5,675 bases of DNA from assembly GCA_017464985.1 (NCBI GenBank), contig JAFTXL010000003.1, positions 1 to 5,675 on the forward strand. Reading direction: 5' to 3'. A program made the translations under genes and the position numbers. Positions 1 to 5,675 of this stretch are shown piece after piece (positions within the stretch are counted from its first letter, which is position 1; each line of letters opens with the position of its first letter). The DNA is from Clostridia bacterium. GTDB taxonomy: Bacteria > Bacillota_A > Clostridia > UBA1212. The notes under the pieces are model-generated. The model searched no databases. It had not been told where the DNA came from and saw nothing but the letters and a program-made list of their open reading frames with translations.

Positions 1-71
1 GAACAAAAGGAATAAAAAAATGTAACTAATATTTCAAAACAAAAACATTACGATTTTCGCGTAAAATTTCC

Positions 72-116
72 AAACGGTAAAAAAACCTTTGATTATAGGC
101 TTTTTTACCGTTTTTT
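72..116 (+). terminator. Rho-independent terminator-like hairpin facing right
   Basis: Arms 72-88 and 97-113 pair over 17 positions with a single A-C mismatch around an 8-base loop (89-96). Six T's at 111-116 close the stem and follow it on the plus strand, and an A-run precedes it. This is the classic layout for a terminator of a rightward gene ending left of the window. On the minus strand only three U's follow before GG, so termination leftward would be weaker. Because a leftward promoter lies just to the right, it could instead sit in the leader of a leftward transcript and act as an attenuator. Confidence 0.7.
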
Positions 117-140
117 ACAGTCTCAAGTGTCAAAGATGGG

Positions 141-169
141 AGTATACTCATTTTACACACATTTGTCAA
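141..169 (-). promoter_or_regulatory. Strong sigma-A-type promoter reading left out of the window
   Basis: On the minus strand TTGACA (169-164) is a perfect -35 box, followed by exactly 17 bases and TATACT (146-141), a 5/6 match to the -10 box. The -10 lies in the 10-base palindrome GAGTATACTC (140-149). The region upstream of the -35 (about 171-200) is nearly pure A/T, as in UP elements. The predicted start is near 134. It points away from the yajC operon, after that operon's terminator, so it should serve a transcript left of base 1 or a short RNA. Confidence 0.65.
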
Positions 170-179
170 GCACTAAAAT

Positions 180-200
180 AAAAAATTTTATAAATTTTTT
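180..200. repeat. All-A/T inverted repeat upstream of the leftward promoter
   Basis: AAAAAATTT (180-188) and AAATTTTTT (192-200) are perfect inverted copies around the 3-base centre TAT. The right end of the leftward promoter's -35 box is 11 bases away, in the place where an UP element or bent A-tract DNA would act. In DNA this A/T-rich such palindromes also arise by chance, so a function is only an inference. Confidence 0.4.
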
Positions 201-246
201 CAAAAACTTTTTGCTTCATTTTGGCAGTATAATATAAAAACTTCGG

Positions 247-297
247 AAAAATATTCGCGCGTCAGAGATATGAAGAAATTTCATATCTCTGACGCGC
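247..297 (-). terminator. Terminator of the foldase-queA-tgt-yajC operon
   Basis: Arms 257-274 and 280-297 are perfectly complementary over 18 bases around a 5-base loop. Read on the minus strand, the stem is followed by GAATATTTTT (256-247), a U-rich tail delayed by a few bases. It begins 27 bases after the yajC stop codon. No T-tract follows on the plus strand, so it is oriented for the leftward operon. The stem is longer than in most intrinsic terminators. This placement means yajC is the last gene, with no secD or secF in the same transcript unless there is read-through. Confidence 0.8.
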
Positions 298-324
298 AAA
301 CTGTTAATTCATTAACAAAAGCTA

Positions 325-732
325 TTACTTATCAGTTGTATCGTCACTTTCAAGTTTCTTTACATCTCTTATAGCCCAGTTTTTAAATTCGATAAGCGAT
401 TTATCAATAGAAGTCTCAATAGTGATATTGTCATCTTTAATATTGACAACCTTACCTACTATACCGCCTATGGTTGTGATCTCATCGCCGAGAACAATGC
501 TGTCACGAAGCGCCTGCTCCTTCTGTGTACGCTTTTTCTGAGGACGAATAATCATAAAATAGAAAAGCAGACCAATAACAACAAGATAAATTATAATCGG
601 TATCCAATCCGATGCAGCGGCAATAACAATACTGTTCGAGCTGTTATCAGCAGCAGATGCCGCTATTGAAAAAGCAGTTGAGAAAACCGCGGTTAAACTC
701 GCAACAGTAAAAAGTTTCTTTTTAAAAGACAT
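325..732 (-). CDS. yajC: Preprotein translocase subunit YajC
   Basis: YajC is a small single-pass inner-membrane protein that associates with SecDF and YidC at the Sec translocon. The 135-residue product has the family core: a membrane segment at about 44-62, then the signature FMIIRPQKKR (59-68), and a cytoplasmic domain with GDEITTIGGIVGKV (82-95). I chose the ATG at 732 because GGAGG (743-739) sits 6 bases upstream; a longer frame opens with GTG at 768 inside the end of tgt but has no such site and would add a poor 12-residue leader. Unlike short YajC proteins such as that of E. coli, residues 1-27 look like a signal peptide: KKK, a hydrophobic stretch, then ASA before ADN. Last gene of the operon, 29 bases after tgt and followed by a terminator. 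Confidence 0.93.
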   Translation of the reverse strand: MSFKKKLFTVASLTAVFSTAFSIAASAADNSSNSIVIAAASDWIPIIIYLVVIGLLFYFMIIRPQKKRTQKEQALRDSIVLGDEITTIGGIVGKVVNIKDDNITIETSIDKSLIEFKNWAIRDVKKLESDDTTDK

Positions 733-738
733 AATAAA

Positions 739-743
739 CCTCC
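739..743 (-). promoter_or_regulatory. Ribosome binding site that sets the yajC start
   Basis: Minus-strand GGAGG with a 6-base spacer (TTTATT) to the ATG at 732. It lies between the tgt stop and yajC, and it decides for the internal ATG over the GTG at 768. Confidence 0.85.
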
Positions 744-761
744 GTATATACAAAATAACAA

Positions 762-1895
<1,134 letters not shown>

Positions 1896-1906
1896 TCAGA
1901 AAATTA

Positions 1907-1941
1907 AAATAAAAATAAATTCAAAAGCGGTACACGCTTTT
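1907..1941 (-). terminator. Small hairpin with U-rich tail between queA and tgt
   Basis: AAAAGCG (1923-1929) and CGCTTTT (1935-1941) are perfect inverted copies around a 5-base loop; the rightmost base overlaps the queA stop codon. Read on the minus strand the hairpin is followed by GAATTTATTTTTATTTT. A 7-bp stem with three G-C pairs is weak, so it could at most cause partial termination or protect the upstream message end. tgt has no clear promoter of its own in the gap, so most transcripts probably read through. Confidence 0.4.
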
Positions 1942-2978
1942 CACAGAATTATCATCGCATCGCCAAAAGAGAAAAATCTGTATTTTTCCTCAATTGCGGC
2001 ACAGTATGCGTTCATCACATTATCTTTGCCGGCAAACGCGCTTACAAGCATTATAAGTGTCGACTCAGGCAAATGAAAATTAGTTATAAGTCCGTCAAGA
2101 ATTTTGAATTTATATCCCGGATAAATAAATATTCTTGTAGAACCGTTTGCGGGTTCGATATGCCCGCTCTCATCAGCAACAGACTCGAGCACTCTGCAGG
2201 AAGTCGTTCCTACGGCAACAACTCTTCCGCCGTTCTGCTTTGTTTCATTTATCATTCTGCATGTTTCCTCCGATATACTGTAAGATTCCTCATGCATATA
2301 GTGTTCCTCAACTTTTTCAACCTTTACGGGGCGGAAAGTCCCGAGACCGACATGCAATGTCACAAATGCAGTTTTTACGCCTTTATCATTTAGCTCTTTA
2401 AGCAGTTCTTTTGTAAAATGAAGTCCGGCCGTAGGCGCCGCGGCAGAACCGTTTTCTCTTGAATATACAGTCTGATATCTTTCCTTGTCCTCAAGTTTTT
2501 CCTTAATGTACGGAGGCAGAGGCATCAGACCTATCTTATCAAGCACCTCTTCAAATATGCCGTCACATGTAAACTTCACAATTCGGTTTCCGTTCTCTTT
2601 AACATCAACAACCTCCGCTTCAAGCAAACCGTCGCCGAATACAAAGCAAGCTCCAGTATGGGCCCGTCTTCCCGGGCGAAGAATAACCTCCCATAAATTA
2701 TCGTTTGAATCGTTCTTGACCCGGTTCAACAAAACAAATTCGATAGCTGCGCCTGTTATTTTCTTTACGCCGTAAAGTCTTGCCGGCAGTACTCTTGTAT
2801 CATTTAAAACCAAACAGTCTCCGGGATTGAGCTTTGAAATAATATCACGAAAATGAAGATGTTCAAACTCTCCTGTAGCTCGTTCGATACTCATAAGACG
2901 CGATGCAGTTCTGTCTGCCAGCGGAACCTGTGCAATAAGCTCCTCAGGAAGATCATAATAAAAATCTTTTACATCCAT
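1941..2978 (-). CDS. queA: S-adenosylmethionine:tRNA ribosyltransferase-isomerase
   Basis: QueA transfers and isomerises the ribosyl group of S-adenosylmethionine onto preQ1 in tRNA to give epoxyqueuosine, the penultimate step of queuosine synthesis. The 345-residue product matches the family along its whole length: [11 protein letters not shown] (58-68), [22 protein letters not shown] (168-189, the most diagnostic block), [10 protein letters not shown] (209-218), [11 protein letters not shown] (256-266), [11 protein letters not shown] (298-308) and [10 protein letters not shown] (333-342). The ATG at 2978 has a perfect AGGAGG 8 bases upstream, lying inside the last codons of the preceding gene. 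It starts 3 bases after that gene's stop and precedes tgt by 54 bases. All blocks are intact. Confidence 0.97.
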   Translation of the reverse strand: MDVKDFYYDLPEELIAQVPLADRTASRLMSIERATGEFEHLHFRDIISKLNPGDCLVLNDTRVLPARLYGVKKITGAAIEFVLLNRVKNDSNDNLWEVILRPGRRAHTGACFVFGDGLLEAEVVDVKENGNRIVKFTCDGIFEEVLDKIGLMPLPPYIKEKLEDKERYQTVYSRENGSAAAPTAGLHFTKELLKELNDKGVKTAFVTLHVGLGTFRPVKVEKVEEHYMHEESYSISEETCRMINETKQNGGRVVAVGTTSCRVLESVADESGHIEPANGSTRIFIYPGYKFKILDGLITNFHLPESTLIMLVSAFAGKDNVMNAYCAAIEEKYRFFSFGDAMIIL

Positions 2979-2981
2979 AAA

Positions 2982-4268
2982 TTATTCCTCCTGAAGATAA
3001 GCGTCAGCAGCAGACTGAACAAATGGAGTGATATCAATACCGTCATAAACTTCATTATTCACCTTGGCGAAGTATGTTCCGGAAGCCATTATCTTTTCAA
3101 AGTAACCTAAAACATATTCATATTTTGTCATGGCAATAAGCTCGTCCGATCCGGCAATTTCTTCAAAACCGTTTTTCTTTTCACAGCGGACAACACATAT
3201 TTCATTTTCTGTCTCTATAATTTTAAGTTCTCCCTCATCCATCTCAAAGATAGCTGTACAGAGTTTCGGATAATCGGACATAGTGCTGTTATCGACAGTA
3301 AAAGACACACCGGTCTTATAGTGACCAACATCAAATAAATCGTTTTCATCACTCCATTGAGGGATAAGTTCTGAAATATCCATACCCTCCTGCGATATAA
3401 AGTTCACAAACGTTTCGGCATTCGTTCTTTTAAATGATGCTTCTTCTTCATTAAGACCACTAATATCAAGATATATCATCTGCACTTCCGCCGAAGAAAG
3501 CTCTTTTTCATGTTCTGAATACGCCGATTTCTGAGCGTCTTCACTCAAATCAGCAGAATCAGATACATAATTTACATATTTATCAACAAGCTTCATCTCG
3601 CTGCAGAATTCAAAATACTCGTCATACGTCATGCCGTAATACTTAAGATAATATTTGTCATTTGCATATCCGCCGGATGTAATTTCTGTTCTGAGCGTTT
3701 CTTTTTCCTCTGCAGTAAACGATACACCGGCTTTTTTTGCTTCATGCAGTTTGCATACAAATTCCTCGATGTAGGATACCGCATTCGCTTTGACCGTCTC
3801 CGAAAGAGCCGCATAATCTGAATTGCCTGCTGCCATTTCTTCAAACGAAGATGATTCAACAACCATACTGCAAAACAGTCTAAATTCTGCGTCATAAAAT
3901 TCCTCACCGTCAACGGCAACCACATTTCCTTTAACTTCTGAGGTACGGTCTTCCCCTTTAACTGATTTAAAAATAAACACCGCTGTGAGCGAACACACAA
4001 GCAGTATCGCCGTGAGTACAAGAACAACAACTACCGCTTTAGACCTGAGCCATTCCGACTCAATACGTTTTTGTTTTCTCAGCTCTCTGTTTTTTTGATA
4101 ATCTGCTCTGGCATTATCCGCAGCCGCTCTGTTATCTATCTCATCATTTATCTTTTCACTGTATCTGTCACATTTTTTGTCAGCCATATAATTCGTTCTT
4201 CCGTTTTTTTCGCTGTCCGAAAGTCCGTCTCTTAAATCGCTGTTAGCGTCTCTTCCGTAAGGTACCAA
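2982..4268 (-). CDS. Membrane-anchored SurA/PrsA-like peptidylprolyl isomerase-type protein
   Basis: Probable extracytoplasmic foldase or chaperone, 428 residues. Residues 1-77 are a highly charged cytoplasmic tail, rich in Arg, Lys, Asp and Glu (29-77). Residues 78-100 are a membrane anchor (AVVVVLVLTAILLV and onward) with no lipobox cysteine, so an N-in single-pass protein is expected. Residues 114-136 (NVVAVDGEEFYDAEF region) resemble the start of SurA_N/PrsA domains, followed by helical, acidic sequence. Residues about 261-365 loosely follow a parvulin domain: GHYKTG, then AIFEMDEGELKIIETENEICVV. The histidines normally found at the start and end of a parvulin domain seem to be replaced (MIYLDIS, ICVVRC), so activity is doubtful. 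The start is TTG at 4268, chosen for GGAG 8 bases upstream and a TAA directly before it; ATG at 4187 (residue 28) is the alternative. First operon gene. The family call is by resemblance, not by search. Confidence 0.7.
   Translation of the reverse strand: MVPYGRDANSDLRDGLSDSEKNGRTNYMADKKCDRYSEKINDEIDNRAAADNARADYQKNRELRKQKRIESEWLRSKAVVVVLVLTAILLVCSLTAVFIFKSVKGEDRTSEVKGNVVAVDGEEFYDAEFRLFCSMVVESSSFEEMAAGNSDYAALSETVKANAVSYIEEFVCKLHEAKKAGVSFTAEEKETLRTEITSGGYANDKYYLKYYGMTYDEYFEFCSEMKLVDKYVNYVSDSADLSEDAQKSAYSEHEKELSSAEVQMIYLDISGLNEEEASFKRTNAETFVNFISQEGMDISELIPQWSDENDLFDVGHYKTGVSFTVDNSTMSDYPKLCTAIFEMDEGELKIIETENEICVVRCEKKNGFEEIAGSDELIAMTKYEYVLGYFEKIMASGTYFAKVNNEVYDGIDITPFVQSAADAYLQEE
2987..2992 (-). 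promoter_or_regulatory. queA ribosome binding site inside the upstream gene
   Basis: Minus-strand AGGAGG, 8 bases before the queA ATG. It is made of the final Gln-Glu-Glu codons of the PPIase-like gene, whose TAA is 3 bases from the ATG. This arrangement suggests that queA translation is coupled to that of the upstream gene. Confidence 0.85.
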
Positions 4269-4276
4269 TTAAAAAA

Positions 4277-4280
4277 CTCC
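4277..4280 (-). promoter_or_regulatory. Ribosome binding site supporting the TTG start
   Basis: Minus-strand GGAG (within TTGGAG) followed by an 8-base spacer and the TTG at 4268. The alternative ATG at 4187 has only GGAAG at a 10-base spacing. This favours the TTG, though a dual start cannot be excluded. Confidence 0.6.
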
Positions 4281-4300
4281 AATCTATCAATGTAAACTGT

Positions 4301-4330
4301 ATCTTATTCTCTATTTCACTATCATCTCAA
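4301..4330 (-). promoter_or_regulatory. Candidate promoter of the foldase-queA-tgt-yajC operon
   Basis: Minus-strand TTGAGA (4330-4325, 5/6 match to the -35) with an 18-base spacer to TAAGAT (4306-4301, 4/6 match to the -10). The predicted start near 4294 leaves a leader of about 26 bases holding the GGAG site of the first gene. The spacer is one base over the optimum and the -10 is imperfect, so this is a moderate promoter at best. Confidence 0.5.
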
Positions 4331-4331
4331 C

Positions 4332-4358
4332 GCTGATATTGACATAATTTTTATCAGC
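4332..4358. repeat. Inverted repeat next to the operon promoter
   Basis: GCTGATA (4332-4338) and TATCAGC (4352-4358) are perfect inverted copies with a 13-base spacer. It begins one base beyond the -35 box of the leftward promoter and is transcribed by neither predicted promoter, so if it acts it does so as DNA, for example as a regulator binding site. It could also be chance. Confidence 0.4.
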
Positions 4359-4416
4359 CTTTTAGAGAATAACATAATTCACAAGAATACGCAAAAAAAC
4401 TTTCATGTGACTGCTG

Positions 4417-4437
4417 TGTTTTCTATAGTAGAAAACA
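4417..4437. promoter_or_regulatory. Operator-like 21-bp perfect palindrome upstream of asd
   Basis: TGTTTTCTA (4417-4425) and TAGAAAACA (4429-4437) are perfect 9-base inverted copies around the 3-base centre TAG. The right arm ends directly against the TTGACA of the asd promoter. The size and symmetry fit a dimeric transcription factor site; the position allows an activator contacting RNA polymerase, or a repressor overlapping it. I cannot name the regulator. It lies upstream of the predicted start, so an RNA role is unlikely. Confidence 0.6.
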
Positions 4438-4466
4438 TTGACACCAAAGTAATAAAATGATAGTAT
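4438..4466 (+). promoter_or_regulatory. Predicted asd promoter
   Basis: A perfect TTGACA (4438-4443), a 17-base spacer, and TAGTAT (4461-4466, 4/6 match). The spacer ends in TGA, giving the extended TGn element just before the -10. The predicted start near 4473 gives an asd leader of about 130 bases. The quality of the -35 and the exact spacing make this the best promoter in the region for asd. Confidence 0.65.
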
Positions 4467-4491
4467 TCAATGGATACAGATTGTGTTTACA

Positions 4492-4518
4492 AACTGTTAT
4501 TTTTCGTGTATCACAGTT
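4492..4518 (+). other. Weak hairpin in the asd leader
   Basis: AACTGTTAT (4492-4500) pairs with ATCACAGTT (4510-4518) over 9 positions with one T-C mismatch and a 9-base loop. CCGATTTTATT follows, a poor U-tract. It could be a small attenuator or a stability element, but the stem is AT-rich and weak. Confidence 0.3.
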
Positions 4519-4585
4519 CCGATTTTATTCATATAATTTATTTAGCGGAACACATACACATACCAAATAAAACTTGTGTAATATC

Positions 4586-4590
4586 GGAGG
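4586..4590 (+). promoter_or_regulatory. asd ribosome binding site at unusually long spacing
   Basis: GGAGG lies 14 bases before the asd ATG at 4605, against the usual 5-9. No ATG, GTG or TTG occurs in frame between them, and the family's N-terminal glycine motif starts at residue 13, so the ATG at 4605 remains the best start. Confidence 0.65.
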
Positions 4591-4604
4591 TCGTAAGTAC
4601 GGTT

Positions 4605-5675
4605 ATGAGTAATTCAAAAAAATATCGTGTAGGTGTTATCGGTGCAACCGGTATGGTAGGACAGCGTTTTCTTCTTTTGCTTGAAAATCATCCGTGGTTT
4701 GATGTTGTAGTTTTGGCAGCAAGCGGACGTTCTGCAGGCAAGACATATGAAGAAGCAGTAGGAGCACGTTGGAAGATGACATCTCCCATGGCAGATAAAT
4801 ATAAGAAAATGGTTTTAAAAGATGCTGAAGCAGATGCAGAAAAAATTGTATCAGAAGTTGATTTCGTATTCTGCGCAGTAGATATGAAAAAGGAAGAGAT
4901 AAAAGCCCTTGAAGAAAAATATGCAAAGCTTGAATGCCCTGTTATATCAAACAACAGTGCAAACCGTCTCGTTCCCGATATCCCGATGATTGTTCCGGAA
5001 ATCAACCCTGAACATGCAGAGATTATCCCTTATCAGAAAAAGAGACTCGGCACAAAGAGAGGATTTATTGCCGTTAAGTCAAACTGCTCACTCCAAAGCT
5101 ATGTTCCTGCACTCCACCCTCTCCGCAGCTTCGGACTTAAAAATGTTTTGGTATGTACATACCAGGCAATTTCAGGAGCAGGAAAGACATTCGAAACTTG
5201 GCCGGAAATGGTAGATAACGTTATTCCGCTTATCGGCGGCGAAGAAGAAAAGTCAGAAATTGAGCCGCTCAAACTTTTCGGTAAGATTGAAAACGGTTTG
5301 ATCGTTCCTGCAAAAGAGCCTTCATTTACCGCACAGTGCATCAGAGTTCCTGTATCAGACGGACACCTCGGCGCTGTATTCGCTGAATTTGAAAAGAAGC
5401 CTGCTATTGATGAAATAATTGATATCTGGAATAACTATGAAGGACGCGCACAGCAGCTCAAACTTCCTTCAGCTCCCGAAAAATTCCTCAGATATTTCAC
5501 AGAAGAAAACCGTCCACAGATTAAACTTGACCGTAACAATTACAACGGTATGAGCGTTTCAATCGGACGTTTGAGAGAAGATACTCAGTATGACATTAAG
5601 TTCGTATGCCTTTCACACAACACTCTGCGCGGAGCGGCAGGCGGTGCTGTTCTTATGGCAGAATTACTTGCAGCA
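4605..5675 (+). CDS. asd: Aspartate-semialdehyde dehydrogenase, 3' end cut by window
   Basis: Asd reduces aspartyl-4-phosphate with NADPH to aspartate semialdehyde, the branch point to lysine/diaminopimelate, threonine and methionine. 357 codons are present with no stop, so the frame runs past the window edge; the ending HNTLRGAAGGAVLMAELLAA is typical of the family's last residues, so only a few are probably missing. The NADP-binding glycines are GATGMVG (13-19). The catalytic cysteine is C161 in KSNCSLQSY, SGAGKT follows, and the probable catalytic histidine is H254 in RVPVSDGHLG. These motifs and the length fit the archaeal/eukaryal-like Asd family rather than the classical E. coli type. 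It is transcribed away from the foldase operon, from its own promoter. The reading frame is intact throughout. Confidence 0.95.
   Translation, partial: MSNSKKYRVGVIGATGMVGQRFLLLLENHPWFDVVVLAASGRSAGKTYEEAVGARWKMTSPMADKYKKMVLKDAEADAEKIVSEVDFVFCAVDMKKEEIKALEEKYAKLECPVISNNSANRLVPDIPMIVPEINPEHAEIIPYQKKRLGTKRGFIAVKSNCSLQSYVPALHPLRSFGLKNVLVCTYQAISGAGKTFETWPEMVDNVIPLIGGEEEKSEIEPLKLFGKIENGLIVPAKEPSFTAQCIRVPVSDGHLGAVFAEFEKKPAIDEIIDIWNNYEGRAQQLKLPSAPEKFLRYFTEENRPQIKLDRNNYNGMSVSIGRLREDTQYDIKFVCLSHNTLRGAAGGAVLMAELLAA

Larger units (their letters stand above)
1..324. other. Left non-coding region with two hairpins and a leftward promoter
   Basis: I find no supportable gene in these 324 bases. The sequence is extremely A/T-rich with frequent stops in all frames. 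It holds a hairpin with a plus-strand T-tract (72-116), a near-consensus leftward promoter (141-169), an all-A/T palindrome (180-200), and the hairpin terminator of the yajC operon (about 247-297). It is a boundary between transcription units. What lies left of base 1 cannot be seen. The promoter suggests a leftward transcript, while the T-tract of the first hairpin suggests a rightward gene ending there. Confidence 0.8.
4269..4604. other. Divergent intergenic regulatory region
   Basis: These 336 bases separate the leftward operon from asd and contain no supportable gene. They hold a leftward promoter (4301-4330), an inverted repeat (4332-4358), a perfect palindrome (4417-4437) abutting the asd promoter (4438-4466), and an asd leader of about 130 bases with a weak hairpin (4492-4518). 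I see no lysine riboswitch, T-box or other known leader RNA. Confidence 0.8.

Noticed and set aside
14..25. AAGGA followed by ATG TAA near the left edge, a start-stop element
   Set aside because: It encodes a single residue in an A-run and has no following gene on that strand in view; best explained by chance.
228..233. TATAAT on the plus strand as a promoter antisense to yajC
   Set aside because: No -35-like sequence lies 16-18 bases upstream; TATAAT is common in such A/T-rich DNA.
2073..2775. Several short plus-strand open frames inside queA
   Set aside because: They are antisense to conserved QueA blocks and have no family resemblance; they arise from the codon bias of the real gene.
4269..4300. 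preQ1 riboswitch for the queuosine operon
   Set aside because: The predicted leader of the operon is only about 26 bases and has neither the hairpin nor the A-rich tail of the preQ1-I class; the first gene is also not a queuosine gene.
4486..4514. Second asd promoter TTTACA-N17-TATCAC
   Set aside because: The -10 match is poor and the upstream TTGACA-N17-TAGTAT with extended TGA is clearly better; kept only as a remote alternative.
4555..4580. TACACA...TGTGTA inverted repeat near the asd ribosome site
   Set aside because: Six A/T-rich pairs with a 14-base loop are expected by chance and would be unstable.
4473..4604. Possible lysine riboswitch or T-box in the asd leader
   Set aside because: The predicted leader of about 130 bases is too short for a full L-box, and I see no T-box sequence, no competing terminator/antiterminator pair and no strong terminator before the ATG.
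4636..5341. Overlapping frames on both strands within asd
   Set aside because: Asd is continuous from 4605 to the end with all catalytic motifs in one frame, so the others are by-products.

Overview
The window looks like an ordinary chromosomal housekeeping region from a low-to-moderate GC Firmicute, most likely a gut-type Clostridia (Ruminococcus/Oscillospiraceae-like). The signs are strong GGAGG/AGGAGG ribosome binding sites, very AT-rich spacers, consensus sigma-A-type promoters, the queA-tgt-yajC gene order, and a PrsA/SurA-like membrane-anchored foldase. The assignment is by general resemblance only; no search was possible.

Layout. Positions 1-324 are non-coding. They hold a hairpin terminator facing right (72-116), a near-consensus promoter facing left (141-169) with an A/T-rich upstream tract, and an 18-bp perfect hairpin terminator (about 247-297) that ends the operon to its right. 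Positions 325-4268 are one leftward (minus-strand) operon read in the order PPIase-like membrane protein, queA, tgt, yajC, with gaps of 3, 54 and 29 bases. Positions 4269-4604 are a divergent regulatory region holding one promoter for each direction and two inverted repeats. From 4605 to the window end runs asd on the plus strand, still open at the edge and lacking only its last few residues.

How the genes work together. QueA and Tgt act in queuosine modification of tRNA position 34: Tgt swaps guanine for preQ1, and QueA then adds the epoxycyclopentanediol-forming ribosyl group from S-adenosylmethionine. YajC is the small accessory subunit of the Sec/YidC membrane machinery; secD and secF, which often follow it, are cut off here by the terminator. 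The first operon gene is a single-pass membrane protein with a large outside domain of the SurA/PrsA type, in which the usual parvulin histidines seem to be missing. Asd makes aspartate semialdehyde for lysine, diaminopimelate, threonine and methionine synthesis, and is of the archaeal/eukaryal-like family.

I see no mobile element, CRISPR array, RNA gene or clearly new system. The points worth a second look are the 21-bp perfect palindrome abutting the asd -35 box, the strong outward promoter at the left edge that reads into a hairpin, the degenerate foldase with a TTG start, and the signal-peptide-like extension on YajC.
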